Assembly (NCBI GenBank): GCA_026388815.1
Contig: JAPLJA010000094.1
Location: forward strand, 1-59,592
Direction of reading: 5' to 3'
Origin: Pseudomonadota bacterium
Lineage (GTDB): Bacteria; Desulfobacterota; WTBG01; JAPLJA01
DNA: 59,592 bases
The notes under the pieces were generated by a model. The model saw only the letters and a list, made by a program, of their open reading frames with translations, was not told where the DNA came from and did no database searches. The translations under genes and the position numbers were made by a program. Below, in pieces: positions 41,388-51,067 of the stretch (position 1 is its first letter; every line of letters begins with the position of its first letter).

Positions 41388-41476
41388 TTCATCGCTTACC
41401 TTTTGTGTTTTATGTTTTAGGTTTCATGTCGTATCACCCAGATATTCATCCTCATCTGTCAATAAAAACTAGTATG

Positions 41477-41508
41477 GTGTCCCTAGATATTTGTGTCCCT
41501 AGATATTT
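41477..41508. repeat. Exact tandem duplication of GTGTCCCTAGATATTT
   Basis: The 16-base unit occurs twice back to back (41477-41492 and 41493-41508), right before the rubrerythrin fragment copy 2. It may be the scar of an insertion. Confidence 0.7.
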
Positions 41509-41535
41509 GCTTCTCTCTACTTCAGCCAGTCCCGG

Positions 41536-41709
41536 TACGTGGAAGAAATCCATTCCAGGCTCTATAAAGAGGCGATGGAACATGTGATGGAGGAGCGGGA
41601 GACTACCTACTATGTATGCAATGTATGCGGATATGTCTCCGACGGCATCCTGCCTGACGAATGTCCGATCTGCGGTGCAAAGAAGGAAAGGTTTGTGAAG
41701 TTCGGGTAA
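41536..41709 (+). pseudogene. Rubrerythrin C-terminal fragment (copy 2)
   Basis: The frame reads YVEEIHSRLYKEAMEHVMEE, then RETTYYVCNVCGYVSDGILP and DECPICGAKKERFVKFG, followed by stop. The first part is the last helix of the ferritin-like domain of rubrerythrin and the second its rubredoxin domain. Sequence upstream of the first Tyr is unrelated. An ATG at 41574 could still produce a 44-residue rubredoxin-like peptide. With copy 1 it indicates an old duplication followed by loss of the enzyme body. Confidence 0.7.
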
Positions 41710-41818
41710 GTATGTCTTATATTTCGCATCTCACCGATTCAAACTAACATCAAAAAAAGACCCCTCAATTCGTTCACAAGAGTGGTATAGAAAAATGTGG
41801 GAAGCATCCCGAATACTT

Positions 41819-42757
41819 TTATGGCTTCTTTCTCAAAGATGTATCGGTTTTCTTTTCGGCAATAATACCAAGAAGTTTCATTCGAAACACCTCATTCCTC
41901 ATGAAGTAAAAATGTTCCACAACGCTGAACCCTGCATCTTCAAAATAGCGTTGCATCGTTTCATTGTCGAAGACATGTAAAAATGTTACTTCTTTTCCGC
42001 AGATAGCCGGGGACATGTCGTTGCGCACTTTCTCAGGGACAGCGCTGTCAAGAATATTAGGATACCATCCAGGGAAGGGCTCCTTGAGATCTTTCTTGCG
42101 ATGCAAGAAATCTTCTAACAGGGATTGCGAGAGATAAGGTGTATTCACGGATGCGTACACCCTGCCGCCCGGAGCAGTAGCATCAAACAAAAGATTCAAA
42201 CCTTTGGTAAGTTCGTCGGGGCTGAGATAATGAAAAACAAGCCCCGCATACGTGGCGCCAAGGCTGTTCGGAGAAAAGGCTTTTTTGCATTGCCGTGATC
42301 CCAGAGAAGGAAAGCGCATCACAAGAGTTTCCACAAGCTCTGGAGATGTGGTTGCAGCAACATGATTTATATGCTCCTGGCTCATATCAATTGCTATTAT
42401 TTTTCTGTTGTGCGGCTTTAAAAAGGGGGTTTGTTTTTCAATACCAAGAATCTCCTGGACAGCATAGCCCCACGCGCACCCCAGATCGAGCAGATTACCT
42501 GGCGACTGCGGAGCAAAGTCCAGATATTTTTTCAGCAGCTGGTTTGTTTCTGTATCTTCATACCCCATTTTATTTGCTGTCCTTTTAAGAGACTTCATGG
42601 AACCCATAGTGCCCATAGGCGACTTTTCAGAAACGCTACCGGAGGCTTTCTGCGATGGCGGCATAGTCACAGGAGATTGAGCCGCAGCCATATTAAAACA
42701 AAACAAACCAGTACATACCAGACATATGAGCATAATGATTAATTGTATGCATTTCAT
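41819..42757 (-). CDS. Exported class I SAM-dependent methyltransferase-like protein
   Basis: The 312-residue protein has an N-terminal signal sequence (LIIMLICLVCTGLFCFNMAAA) and a low-complexity linker. A methyltransferase fold follows, with motif I LLDLGCAWGYAV, acidic motif IIAIDMSQEH and a TAPGGRVYASVNTPY loop. Methyltransferases act with cytoplasmic SAM, so an exported form is odd. It may be membrane anchored with the domain inside, use an alternative cofactor or have lost activity. No partner is adjacent. Confidence 0.7.
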   Translation of the reverse strand: MKCIQLIIMLICLVCTGLFCFNMAAAQSPVTMPPSQKASGSVSEKSPMGTMGSMKSLKRTANKMGYEDTETNQLLKKYLDFAPQSPGNLLDLGCAWGYAVQEILGIEKQTPFLKPHNRKIIAIDMSQEHINHVAATTSPELVETLVMRFPSLGSRQCKKAFSPNSLGATYAGLVFHYLSPDELTKGLNLLFDATAPGGRVYASVNTPYLSQSLLEDFLHRKKDLKEPFPGWYPNILDSAVPEKVRNDMSPAICGKEVTFLHVFDNETMQRYFEDAGFSVVEHFYFMRNEVFRMKLLGIIAEKKTDTSLRKKP

Positions 42758-42799
42758 AGATAGAAATTCTCCTTTAGTTTCAATTTTATATATAGTTTT

Positions 42800-43180
42800 T
42801 TACTTTGTATCATTAACCTGATCTTCCGGGACTGAAGGCCACCTGACGGTTAGCATAACACTATCTTCTTCCGCAACCCAATTGTGCGGCACACCGGCAT
42901 CCCAGAGCGCATAATCACCTTCCCTTTCAAGAAGAACATCCCGCGCTCTATTACCATCATGAAACTCAAGACGGAACCTGCCTCGAATCAGCACTGACAT
43001 GGTTTTTGCGGTCCTGTTGGTACCCAGTTCTCCTTTTGATTCACCGGCTTTGTGATAGCCCCATTTTACCTCAACATCCTGCGTTTGGCGCAGCGCATCC
43101 TCATGGATAAAATGACCGATTAAACACCCGTTACGCCGGCCCGTGCTGCCGGCGTCAGAAACATTGCCGATTGATATTTG
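42800..43180 (-). pseudogene. 5'-truncated cupin-domain protein
   Basis: Reading upstream from the stop, the frame contains ISIGNVSDAGSTGRRNGCLI, GHFIHEDALRQTQDVEVKWG, YHKAGESKGELGTNRT and MSVLIRGRFRLEFHDG, then EGDYALWDAGVPHNW, a one-domain cupin. There is no in-frame ATG before the domain. Immediately upstream lies a GGGGTCAGATTTATT repeat element, so the beginning was probably removed by the repeat. Internal initiation at 43000 would give only half a cupin barrel. Confidence 0.6.
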
Positions 43181-43338
43181 AGCAAAAAATAAATCTGACC
43201 CCTTTTTTCCTGAAATTATTTTAATTTAGTGTCAGAAAAAACGAGAGGGAAAGAAATATTAATACCCACACCTCGTAGGCGTTAGAAAACGAGATAAAGG
43301 TCTTGCGGAACAAATACAGCCTCCGTATGCCGCACCTT

Positions 43339-44484
43339 TCACCGGCACATCCGGTTTTCAGGAGGAAGTTTACAGGCGTCAACGGCAAGGAGGTTATCTA
43401 CCGGCGCTTCTATCTTTACCACGTTTACGTCTTGCACCTTGAAGCGCATACCGTTAAGGAGATAGATGACTGAAATGTCGGAATGTGATTCAATGATTTC
43501 AAAATCATAGATGTAGTCGTGCCCTTCACGGTCATCGAGATATGACTGCAGTTCAGCACTTCCTATCACAAAATATTTCTCATTAATCCTTACGCTCCCT
43601 GTTCCTTTGATAGCATGAAGTACAAGGGGATTGTTCATGATGCCGGTCCAGCCTGCCGGCACTGTCACTTTCAGATTTGCATACGAGGGTGCCAGTTCTC
43701 CATTCATCGTAACGAAAGGCCGATGAAATACTCCTGGAAAATCAACCTGACCATGGGGAGGAACTGTGAGCTTGAATACCTTCGTGGAAGACGGTTTGTA
43801 ATTGCGAACGGTAACACGGTTATCACGGGAACTGGCATAGTAATCCGCAATTCTGGAAGCATAGACGCTCCGGGGAGGTAGCATAAGTGGACGAACAGGT
43901 TTTGTTATGTACTCAGGGTGGAGGGAAAGCTCTTCAACACCTGCGATTTCCCCATGAGGATTAAAATAATAAATGCCCAGACCAGGATCCAGCATCTTCC
44001 ATCTGCCGTTTATGTTGATTTCCGGGACAACATGTCCCGTTAATTCCCAGACACGCACATCAAAACCTGCAGCAGAACCCAGCCGGCAATAGATCATTGC
44101 TGTATCATCGCAGAAGCCAATCGAATTAAAAAAAAGAGCGGGCAAATGTGCCCACTCCTTTGAAGAAGCAGGGATAAAGTGATACCTGTTGTTCTTTATA
44201 TAATTGAAGAGCATTATCTCAAATGCTCCGGTCTGAGTCCCCGAACTGCTGAGAACTTCCTCCAGCACTTCGGCATCTGAAGCAAAAAACCCCTTGCCAT
44301 TCAATGATAAGCCGCTCAGGAAGGTCTCTTCCCCCGGGTTCCGAATGCGTATCGCATACGCCGAAGGAGCATCAGTCCTCACGATGTATTCCTTCTCAAT
44401 ACGGCTTGAGGGGGAAAGAAGGTCACAGGAAGAGAACGTGAATGAAGCTGCGAATAACAGGAGAAGTATTTTCTTCATGTTCAT
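43339..44484 (-). CDS. Transglutaminase-like lipoprotein
   Basis: From the Met at 44484 (MNMKKILLLLFAASFTFSSC) the protein has 381 residues with a lipobox Cys. A transglutaminase-like papain fold has Cys in NSIGFCDDTAMIYC, His in WELTGHVVPEI and Asp in WKMLDPGLGIYY, the expected Cys-His-Asp order. The C-terminal 200 residues are beta-rich with no recognised domain (VTVRNYKPSSTKVFKL). It probably processes or cross-links envelope polypeptides; no direct partner is evident. Longer starts add a basic, unsupported N-terminus. Confidence 0.7.
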   Translation of the reverse strand: MNMKKILLLLFAASFTFSSCDLLSPSSRIEKEYIVRTDAPSAYAIRIRNPGEETFLSGLSLNGKGFFASDAEVLEEVLSSSGTQTGAFEIMLFNYIKNNRYHFIPASSKEWAHLPALFFNSIGFCDDTAMIYCRLGSAAGFDVRVWELTGHVVPEININGRWKMLDPGLGIYYFNPHGEIAGVEELSLHPEYITKPVRPLMLPPRSVYASRIADYYASSRDNRVTVRNYKPSSTKVFKLTVPPHGQVDFPGVFHRPFVTMNGELAPSYANLKVTVPAGWTGIMNNPLVLHAIKGTGSVRINEKYFVIGSAELQSYLDDREGHDYIYDFEIIESHSDISVIYLLNGMRFKVQDVNVVKIEAPVDNLLAVDACKLPPENRMCR

Positions 44485-44694
44485 CCCGCTCTCTTGCAGA
44501 GACATGGATAAGGGCTTCCTCTTTGATGAGCGGAGTATAGGATGAAGGTATCTGTGTGTCAACTAAGATGTGATGATGATAGGGGAACATCTCATTGCAG
44601 GAGATATTCTTCTGCAATGCATGCAACTCATGGAAACAGACTTCCCGGCTTCCTGAACTGCTAACAGGTTCTTCTTCCCTGGACTTGATGAGGG

Positions 44695-44717
44695 GGCCCG
44701 GCAATATCTGCCGGGCC
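44695..44717 (-). terminator. GC-rich hairpin downstream of the cold-shock gene
   Basis: GGCCCGGCA and TGCCGGGCC pair perfectly around a 5-base loop, 17 bases beyond the csp stop codon. No T-run follows, so its strength as a terminator alone is uncertain. Confidence 0.6.
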
Positions 44718-44733
44718 TCGCTGCTTCTTCTGG

Positions 44734-44934
44734 TTATATCTTTACTACGCGGACGGCTTGTTCGCCTTTAGGGCCTTTTTCGATATCGAATTCAACTTCC
44801 TGGCCTTCTTCTAAAGTCTTATAGCCTTCACACTGAATTGCGCTATGATGCACGAATACATCCTTGCCTGATTCAGGTGTGATAAATCCATAGCCCTTCT
44901 GGTTACTGAACCATTTGACCTTTCCTTTTGCCAC
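44734..44934 (-). CDS. Cold-shock protein, CspA family
   Basis: The 66-residue single cold-shock domain has RNP1 KGYGFITPE and RNP2 VFVHHSAIQ. It acts as an RNA chaperone or antiterminator. The start is GTG with AAAGGGGGG upstream. It lies 57 bases after rplQ on the same strand. A possible promoter (TTGATA ... CATATA) sits in that gap, so it may be both read through from the ribosomal operon and independently expressed. Confidence 0.92.
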   Translation of the reverse strand: MAKGKVKWFSNQKGYGFITPESGKDVFVHHSAIQCEGYKTLEEGQEVEFDIEKGPKGEQAVRVVKI

Positions 44935-44991
44935 TTCTGTCTTCCCCCCTTTCTTAGAAAATGTTGTATATGAAAAGAGTAATAAAAAATA

Positions 44992-45504
44992 TCAATCGTT
45001 CGTTTCTTCTGCTTTGGCTTCTTCAGGTGCAGCGGCTTTTTCTGCGGCCTTTTTCTCTTTCAACCCGGGCTGAGGTTTTGGTCCCTTCTTCCTCCCCGGC
45101 TTTTCCTTTTTCCCTGCCGCCTTCTTTTTCTTTTCTTTCTTCGCTTCCCCCTCGCCTACCAGCTCAATGATGGATACGGGGGCATTATCACCCAGCCTCC
45201 TTCCCACCTTCATGATCCGCGTATAGCCTCCATGACGGTTCTGGAAGCGGGGTGCAATCTCTTCAAACAACTTTTTTACTACCTTTTTACTCATGATGAC
45301 GCTCAAGGCCTGCCTTCGCGCATGGAGGTCACCTCTCTTTCCCAAGGTGATCATTTTATCTGCGATTTTCCTCAATTCCTTGGCCTTGGCATCAGTGGTT
45401 TCAATCTTTTCATGTTCAAGCAATGAAGTAACCAGGTTTCTCAATGTTGCCTTGAGATGGCTGCTGGTTCTTCCTAATTTTCTCCCTGCTTTACGGTGGC
45501 GCAT
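44992..45504 (-). CDS. rplQ: Ribosomal protein bL17 with long C-terminal tail
   Basis: Residues 1-120 match L17 ([20 protein letters not shown]). The remaining 50 residues are a Lys/Ala/Glu-rich extension ([20 protein letters not shown] and an [15 protein letters not shown] tail). Usual length is near 120-130, so the total of 170 is long. Last gene of the alpha operon, 8 bases after rpoA. Confidence 0.95.
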   Translation of the reverse strand: MRHRKAGRKLGRTSSHLKATLRNLVTSLLEHEKIETTDAKAKELRKIADKMITLGKRGDLHARRQALSVIMSKKVVKKLFEEIAPRFQNRHGGYTRIMKVGRRLGDNAPVSIIELVGEGEAKKEKKKKAAGKKEKPGRKKGPKPQPGLKEKKAAEKAAAPEEAKAEETND

Positions 45505-45512
45505 TTCTTACC

Positions 45513-46517
45513 TCAATCCTGCTTACCTTTTTCCGGACGCGGCTGGAAACCGTCGAGCTTCAGGCCGAGACTCAACCCCATGTCTGTCAAAATATCCTTG
45601 ATTTCATTGAGAGACTTCCTCCCGAAATTCTTTGTCTCAAGCATTTCCGCTTCAGTCTTCTGAACCAGCTCCCAGATGTACTTGATATTGGCATTCTTGA
45701 GACAATTAGAGGAGCGAACCGAGAGTTCCAGCTCGTCAATATTTCGATAGAGGTTATCATTAAAATGAGGTTTTTCTTCCCGTGCCGAAGGCAGGGGAAC
45801 AATATCTTCCTCCTCAAAGTTGATGAAGATCGTGAGCTGGTCCTGGGTGATCTTTGCAGCATACGCCAGGGCATCTTCAGGCTTAACACTCCCGTCAGTC
45901 CATATCTCCATGGTGAGCCTGTCGTAATCAGTAATCTGACCAACCCGGGCATGACTGACAACAAAATTCACCTTCTTGATCGGTGAAAAGGTGGCATCGA
46001 CGGGGATGGTACCGATCGGCTGGGTCTCTTCCCGATTCTTTTCTGCCGGGACATAACCACTTCCCATTTTCACCGTCATCTCCATATCAAGCTCTCCGCC
46101 CTTGGCAAGGGTAGCAATATGGATATCGGAATTCATGATCTCAACATTGTTGTTGGTGGTGATATCAGCAGCCGTAATTTCTTTCTCTCCCTTAACCTTT
46201 AACTTGATCGTTTCCGGTCCAGCGGTATGGAGCCGCAGGCGAACTTCCTTCATATTCAAGATGATATCGGTAACATCCTCCCGCACTCCGGGTATGGTTG
46301 AGAACTCATGGAGGATCCCCTTGATTTTCACTGACGTGATTGCTGCACCCTGGAGAGAGGAGAGGAGAACCCTTCTCACTGTATTACCCAGGGTGATCCC
46401 GAAACCTCGCTCAAGGGGTTCACAGGTAAACTTTCCGTAAAACTCGGTATAGGACTCCCGATCAATCTCAATCTTTTTGGGTTTGATCAAAGTCAGCCAA
46501 TTTCTCTTATGTAGCAT
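45513..46517 (-). CDS. rpoA: RNA polymerase subunit alpha
   Basis: From the Met at 46517 (MLHKRNWLTLIKPKKIEID), with GGGGGAAAAGG just upstream, the protein has 334 residues. The N-terminal assembly domain (GFGITLGNTVRRVLLSSLQG) and C-terminal DNA-binding domain (LELSVRSSNCLKNANIKYIW) are intact. It assembles polymerase and contacts UP elements and activators. Confidence 0.97.
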   Translation of the reverse strand: MLHKRNWLTLIKPKKIEIDRESYTEFYGKFTCEPLERGFGITLGNTVRRVLLSSLQGAAITSVKIKGILHEFSTIPGVREDVTDIILNMKEVRLRLHTAGPETIKLKVKGEKEITAADITTNNNVEIMNSDIHIATLAKGGELDMEMTVKMGSGYVPAEKNREETQPIGTIPVDATFSPIKKVNFVVSHARVGQITDYDRLTMEIWTDGSVKPEDALAYAAKITQDQLTIFINFEEEDIVPLPSAREEKPHFNDNLYRNIDELELSVRSSNCLKNANIKYIWELVQKTEAEMLETKNFGRKSLNEIKDILTDMGLSLGLKLDGFQPRPEKGKQD

Positions 46518-46574
46518 CCTTTTCCCCCAAAGCATAAATTAGGTTACTGTGAGAAGTGAACATCTTTCTCTCTC

Positions 46575-47201
46575 TCATTTACTATAAAACTCCACGATTA
46601 TCTGTTCATTGATGGGCATGGTCAGTTCTTCTCGGGCAGGGAGAGCGACAACCTTGCCCTTCAGGTTATCCTTATCCACCTCCAGCCAGCGAGGGACACC
46701 TCTCCGGCTGCTCCCCTCAAGAGACTCCTGGACTTTGGCGATCTTCCTGCTTTTCTCTTTCAGTTCAATCACATCCCCTGCCCTCATCAGGTAGGAGGGG
46801 ATATTTACCCTCTTGCCATTGACCTCAAAGTGGTTGTGTCGAATGAGCTGCCGTGCCTCATTGCGGGAACTGGCAAAACCCATCCGATAGACCATATTGT
46901 CCAGCCTTCTCTCCAGAATCAGCAGGAGGTTCTCACCGGTGATGCCCTTCTGCCGATTTGCTTCTTCAAAATACCCCCGAAACTGTTGCTCCATAACGCC
47001 GTAGATCCGCTTGACCTTCTGTTTCTCCCGAAGCTGGACGTCGTAATCGGAATACCTTTTGCGGCTCTGCCCATGCTGGCCTGGAGGATATTCCCTGCGG
47101 TCCACAGCACATTTTTCTGAGTAGCACCTTTCCCCCTTGAGGAAAAGCTTCAAACGTTCTCTCCGACACAGCCGACAGCTCGGACCAGTATATCTTGCCA
47201 A
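46575..47201 (-). CDS. rpsD: Ribosomal protein uS4, zinc-binding form
   Basis: Four Cys near the N-terminus (CRLC ... CYSEKC) show the zinc-binding S4 type. The S4 RNA-binding domain [20 protein letters not shown] follows. I place the start at TTG 47201 (MARYTGPSC), with GGAGG 5 bases upstream; the GTG two codons earlier is too close to that site. 208 residues; assembly initiator of the 30S subunit. Confidence 0.95.
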   Translation of the reverse strand: MARYTGPSCRLCRRERLKLFLKGERCYSEKCAVDRREYPPGQHGQSRKRYSDYDVQLREKQKVKRIYGVMEQQFRGYFEEANRQKGITGENLLLILERRLDNMVYRMGFASSRNEARQLIRHNHFEVNGKRVNIPSYLMRAGDVIELKEKSRKIAKVQESLEGSSRRGVPRWLEVDKDNLKGKVVALPAREELTMPINEQIIVEFYSK

Positions 47202-47228
47202 GAGCACCTCCTTACGTGAGAATAAACC

Positions 47229-47621
47229 TTATACCCTTCTCCTTTTGGGCTGACGGCACCCATTGTGAGGAATCGGGGTAACATCTCGAATTATCTTGAT
47301 CGTGAAACCTGCTGCCTGGAGAGACCGTAAAGCAGCTTCTCTGCCTGCCCCCGGTCCCTTCACATATACCTCAATAGACTTAACTCCATGTTCCATCGCC
47401 TTTTTCGCCACATTGTCCGCTGCCTGCTGAGCGGCAAAGGGGCTGCTTTTCCGTGCTCCCTTAAAACCCACGGTACCCGCACTTGACCAGGCAATCGTAT
47501 TACCCACCGTATCGGTAATCGTAATAATCGTGTTATTGAAGGTCGATTGGATATGGGCAATTGCGCTCGGAATGTTCTTCTTCTCTCTCTTCTTCTTTCC
47601 CGTTTTTTCCTTATCTACCAT
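47229..47621 (-). CDS. rpsK: Ribosomal protein uS11
   Basis: The 130-residue protein has the S11 core ([38 protein letters not shown]). It lies in the mRNA cleft of the 30S platform. A Lys-rich N-terminal extension is short. Located between rpsM and rpsD as usual. Confidence 0.97.
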   Translation of the reverse strand: MVDKEKTGKKKREKKNIPSAIAHIQSTFNNTIITITDTVGNTIAWSSAGTVGFKGARKSSPFAAQQAADNVAKKAMEHGVKSIEVYVKGPGAGREAALRSLQAAGFTIKIIRDVTPIPHNGCRQPKRRRV

Positions 47622-47647
47622 GTGGTTCCCTTCTTTCGCTTCTTATA

Positions 47648-48034
47648 TTAAACAGTCGGGGTCTCTGTTCTCTTCTTCGTCATGACAGCACGGCGTGGCC
47701 CTTTTCTGGTACGGGCATTGGTATGGGACCTCTGGCCGCGAACCGGCAGGGAGCGCCGGTGTCTCAGACCACGATAGCTCCCTATGTCCATCAGCCGCTT
47801 GATATTCATAGAGATCTCTTTCCTTAAGTCCCCTTCCACTTTTTGTTCCCGGTCAATGATTTCCCTGATCTTGGAGACATCTGATGCAGAGAGGGTATCA
47901 GTCTTGATATTAAAGTCTACTCCCGCCTTCTGCAATACCTTCTGGGCAGTGGACCTCCCGATCCCGTAGATGTATGTCAGAGCAATCTCGATCCTTTTGT
48001 TCTTAGGTAGATCGACACCTGCTATCCTTGCCAC
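47648..48034 (-). CDS. rpsM: Ribosomal protein uS13
   Basis: The 128-residue protein begins [20 protein letters not shown] and ends with the basic tail [15 protein letters not shown]. It contacts the 50S subunit and tRNA in the head of the 30S subunit. Confidence 0.97.
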   Translation of the reverse strand: MARIAGVDLPKNKRIEIALTYIYGIGRSTAQKVLQKAGVDFNIKTDTLSASDVSKIREIIDREQKVEGDLRKEISMNIKRLMDIGSYRGLRHRRSLPVRGQRSHTNARTRKGPRRAVMTKKRTETPTV

Positions 48035-48048
48035 CGTTCACACCCTCC

Positions 48049-48162
48049 TCATCCCTGTCTCTGTTTATGCTTGGGATTCTCGCAGATCACCCTTACCACA
48101 CCTTTTCGTTTCACAATGATACACTTGCTGCAGATTTTTTTCACCGAAGCTTTAACCTTCAT
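48049..48162 (-). CDS. rpmJ: Ribosomal protein bL36
   Basis: The 37-residue protein reads [20 protein letters not shown] then [17 protein letters not shown]. The CxxC ... C ... H zinc site is intact (zinc-type L36). It lies between infA and rpsM, the standard position. Confidence 0.97.
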   Translation of the reverse strand: MKVKASVKKICSKCIIVKRKGVVRVICENPKHKQRQG

Positions 48163-48183
48163 TGCCTCTTCCTCTCTTTCTTT

Positions 48184-48402
48184 CTACCGTGCCCGATAGG
48201 TAATCCTGCCACGGGTCAGATCATAGGGAGAAAACTCTATTGTCACTTTATCTCCGGGGAGGATTTTGATGTAGTGCATCCGCATCCTGCCGGAGATATG
48301 GGCCAATACCTTATGTCCGTTGGAGAGCTCCACCCTGAACATGGCATTGGGCAGGGCTTCTAAAACTGTGCCTTCCAGCTCGATAACATCTTCCTTGGAC
48401 AT
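48184..48402 (-). CDS. infA: Translation initiation factor IF-1
   Basis: The 72-residue OB-fold protein matches IF-1 ([40 protein letters not shown]). It blocks the A site during initiation. It follows adk directly; the methionine aminopeptidase gene often found between them is absent. Confidence 0.97.
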   Translation of the reverse strand: MSKEDVIELEGTVLEALPNAMFRVELSNGHKVLAHISGRMRMHYIKILPGDKVTIEFSPYDLTRGRITYRAR

Positions 48403-48435
48403 ACTACCTCAGAGAGAGAGCTATGCTTTTCCTCC

Positions 48436-49074
48436 TTATAAGGCTTTGCTGATTCTTCCAAAGATCTCCTCAATACTCCCCATCCCATCCACCATCGAGA
48501 GGAGTTGCTTCTTCTGATAGTATTCAATGAGAGGGGTGGTCTGGTTATTGTATACCTTGAGCCTGTTTCTTATCGTTGACTCTTTATCATCATCACGTTG
48601 GTAGAGCTTTCCCTGACACTTGTCACAGACCCCCTCCTGCTTTGGGGGATCAAAGATGACGTGGTAGCCGGCACCGCATTTTTCGCACACCCTTCTGCCG
48701 GTAAGCCTCTTCACCAACTCATCTTCATCTACGTTTACGAGAATCACCCTGGAGAGAGCTTTCTTCATTCGCTGTAAGGTTCCCTCCAGAGCATCGGCCT
48801 GGGCAACCGTACGGGGGAATCCATCCAAAATGAACCCTGTTCTGCAGTCGCCCTTTTTTACTCTCTCCTCAACCATGCCCACCACTACCTCATCGGGAAC
48901 AAGCTGGCCCTTATCCATGTACTCCTTCGCTTTGAGTCCAAGAACGGTCCCTGACTTTACCTCTTCCCTGAGGATATCCCCGGTTGAGATCTGCGGGATG
49001 GAATACTTCCGTACCAGAAATTTTGCCTGAGTACCCTTTCCTGACCCGGGCGCTCCTAACAGAATGAGATTCAT
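48436..49074 (-). CDS. adk: Adenylate kinase, zinc-LID form
   Basis: The 212-residue enzyme has P-loop GAPGSGKGTQ, the GFPRTVAQA motif and a LID with four Cys (CEKCGAGYH ... CDKCQGK) for zinc. It converts AMP and ATP to ADP. It starts 1 base after the secY stop codon, so it is coupled. Confidence 0.96.
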   Translation of the reverse strand: MNLILLGAPGSGKGTQAKFLVRKYSIPQISTGDILREEVKSGTVLGLKAKEYMDKGQLVPDEVVVGMVEERVKKGDCRTGFILDGFPRTVAQADALEGTLQRMKKALSRVILVNVDEDELVKRLTGRRVCEKCGAGYHVIFDPPKQEGVCDKCQGKLYQRDDDKESTIRNRLKVYNNQTTPLIEYYQKKQLLSMVDGMGSIEEIFGRISKAL

Positions 49075-49075
49075 C

Positions 49076-50401
49076 CTACCTTCTCCCCTTAAACTTCCTG
49101 TTCTTCAAGAATCCTTCATAGTGGCGCGTCAGCATATGCGACTCCATCTGAGCAATCGTGTCTAAGGCAACCCCGACCACAATCAGCAGCGCAGTACCTC
49201 CGAAATAAAAGGGAATGTTCAACTGATGAATAAGGATAGAGGGGAGGACGCAGACCGCAGAGACATACAGAGCACCCCCGAAGGTAATCCGGGTCAACAC
49301 CCGGTCAATGTAATCAGAGGTCTTCTTCCCGGGACGTATTCCAGGAATGTATCCTCCATACCTCCTCATATTATCCGCCACATCCACAGGGTTAAACGTA
49401 ACGGCAGTATAGAAATAGCAGAAGAAGATTATAAAGATCACATAGGAGACTTCGTACATCCACTTCCCCGGCCCGAGACTGACGATCATCGCGTTGATCC
49501 AGGGATGGCTCTCCAGCCAGGCCTTGGGGAGAAAATTGGCAATCGTCAAGGGAAACATCAAGATGGAAGATGCAAAGATCGGCGGTATTACTCCTGACGT
49601 ATTGATCTTCAACGGGAGGTGGGTGGTCTGACCTCCATACATTTTTCGTCCAACTACCTTCTTGGCATATTGAACCGGTATCCTCCTCTGTCCCCTTTCC
49701 ACAAAGATGATGAAAGCAACGACCAGAACCATGAGCGCCACGACAAAGAGAATGAGTATAATCCCCAGCTCTCCTGTTCGAAACAGCCGTATGCTGTTGG
49801 CCACTGCTGAGGGCATCCGTGCCACAATCCCGGCAAAGATGATCAGGGAAATTCCATTACCAATGCCCCGTTCCGTTATCTGCTCTCCCAGCCACATGAT
49901 AAAGGCTGTGCCGGCAGTGAGGGTCAGGACCGTCAAGAACCGGAATGCCCACCCTGGGTTTTGCACTATCGCCTCCCCGGCTGGACCTGCCATCTTTTCA
50001 AGACCGACGCTTATCCCGAAACCCTGGATGATACTCAGGACCACGGTACCATAGCGGGTGTATTGTACGATTTTCCTCCTGCCTGCCTCTCCCTCTTTGG
50101 ACAGTTTCTCCAGGTAGGGAATCACAACGGTTAATAATTGAAGGATAATCGAGGCACTGATGTAGGGCATGATTCCCAGGGCAAAAACTGACATATGTTC
50201 CAGCGCACCCCCTGAGAACATGTCAAAGAGACCAAGGAGGGTCCCCTTCACCCGCGCAAAGAATGATGCAAGTGCCTTGGCGTCAATGCCTGGGGTAGGG
50301 ATATATACCCCTATGCGGTAGACGGCAAGCAACGCGAAGGTAGCCAGAATCCTTTTCCGTAATTCTGGTATCTTGGGTATCGTCTGGAAACCGCCTAACA
50401 C
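49076..50401 (-). CDS. secY: Preprotein translocase subunit SecY
   Basis: The 441-residue protein has ten membrane segments, a plug region ([20 protein letters not shown]) and the cytoplasmic loop with [14 protein letters not shown]. It is the channel of the Sec system. It lies between rplO and adk. Confidence 0.97.
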   Translation of the reverse strand: MLGGFQTIPKIPELRKRILATFALLAVYRIGVYIPTPGIDAKALASFFARVKGTLLGLFDMFSGGALEHMSVFALGIMPYISASIILQLLTVVIPYLEKLSKEGEAGRRKIVQYTRYGTVVLSIIQGFGISVGLEKMAGPAGEAIVQNPGWAFRFLTVLTLTAGTAFIMWLGEQITERGIGNGISLIIFAGIVARMPSAVANSIRLFRTGELGIILILFVVALMVLVVAFIIFVERGQRRIPVQYAKKVVGRKMYGGQTTHLPLKINTSGVIPPIFASSILMFPLTIANFLPKAWLESHPWINAMIVSLGPGKWMYEVSYVIFIIFFCYFYTAVTFNPVDVADNMRRYGGYIPGIRPGKKTSDYIDRVLTRITFGGALYVSAVCVLPSILIHQLNIPFYFGGTALLIVVGVALDTIAQMESHMLTRHYEGFLKNRKFKGRR

Positions 50402-50402
50402 C

Positions 50403-50843
50403 TTAGATAATCTCTACCTTTCCACCTGAAGATTCAATCTTTTCTCTGGCAGATCGACTGATACCCTGAACTCTCAAGACAAGAGCATGTGCTACCGCAC
50501 CCTTACCCAGAATCTTAATCCCATCATACTTCCCTTTGACCAATCCCGCCTGTCGGAGGGCCTGGAAATCAACCGTGCTTCCTTCCTGGAAGCGGTTGAG
50601 GTCCGTAAGGTTGATGATGGCAATTTTTTTTCTCGAGGGATTCACAAACCCCCTTTTGGGAAGGCGGCGGATGAGTGGCATCTGACCGCCCTCAAACCAT
50701 GACGGGACATTCCCTCCCGAACGCGCCTTCTGGCCCTTATGACCCTTCCCTGAGGTCTGGCCGTGGCCGGAACCGGTACCTCTTCCTATTCTCTTCCGTT
50801 TTTTCACTGCCCCCCGGCGGGGACCTAATTCACTCAGATTCAT
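50403..50843 (-). CDS. rplO: Ribosomal protein uL15
   Basis: The 146-residue protein has the glycine-rich start [20 protein letters not shown] and [20 protein letters not shown], and a C-terminal fold ([19 protein letters not shown]). It ends 1 base before secY. Confidence 0.97.
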   Translation of the reverse strand: MNLSELGPRRGAVKKRKRIGRGTGSGHGQTSGKGHKGQKARSGGNVPSWFEGGQMPLIRRLPKRGFVNPSRKKIAIINLTDLNRFQEGSTVDFQALRQAGLVKGKYDGIKILGKGAVAHALVLRVQGISRSAREKIESSGGKVEII

Positions 50844-50867
50844 GCAAGGAACTCTCTTTCACCATGG

Positions 50868-51053
50868 CTAATCGATCTCTTCCACGTTAACGAGATGGAT
50901 AACCTTTCTTATCATTCCCCGGATTGCAGGGTGATCCCTCACAATCACTGTTCTGTTCATCTTATGTAACCCCAGGCTCTTTAAGGTCAATCGCTGGGTT
51001 TCTGGCCTTCCAATATAGCTCTTCTGTAATGTAATCTTAAGTTGTTTTTCCAC
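50868..51053 (-). CDS. rpmD: Ribosomal protein uL30
   Basis: 61 residues ([38 protein letters not shown]) match the short bacterial L30. It lies between rpsE and rplO. Confidence 0.96.
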   Translation of the reverse strand: MEKQLKITLQKSYIGRPETQRLTLKSLGLHKMNRTVIVRDHPAIRGMIRKVIHLVNVEEID

Positions 51054-51067
51054 TGCTCACCTTTTTT

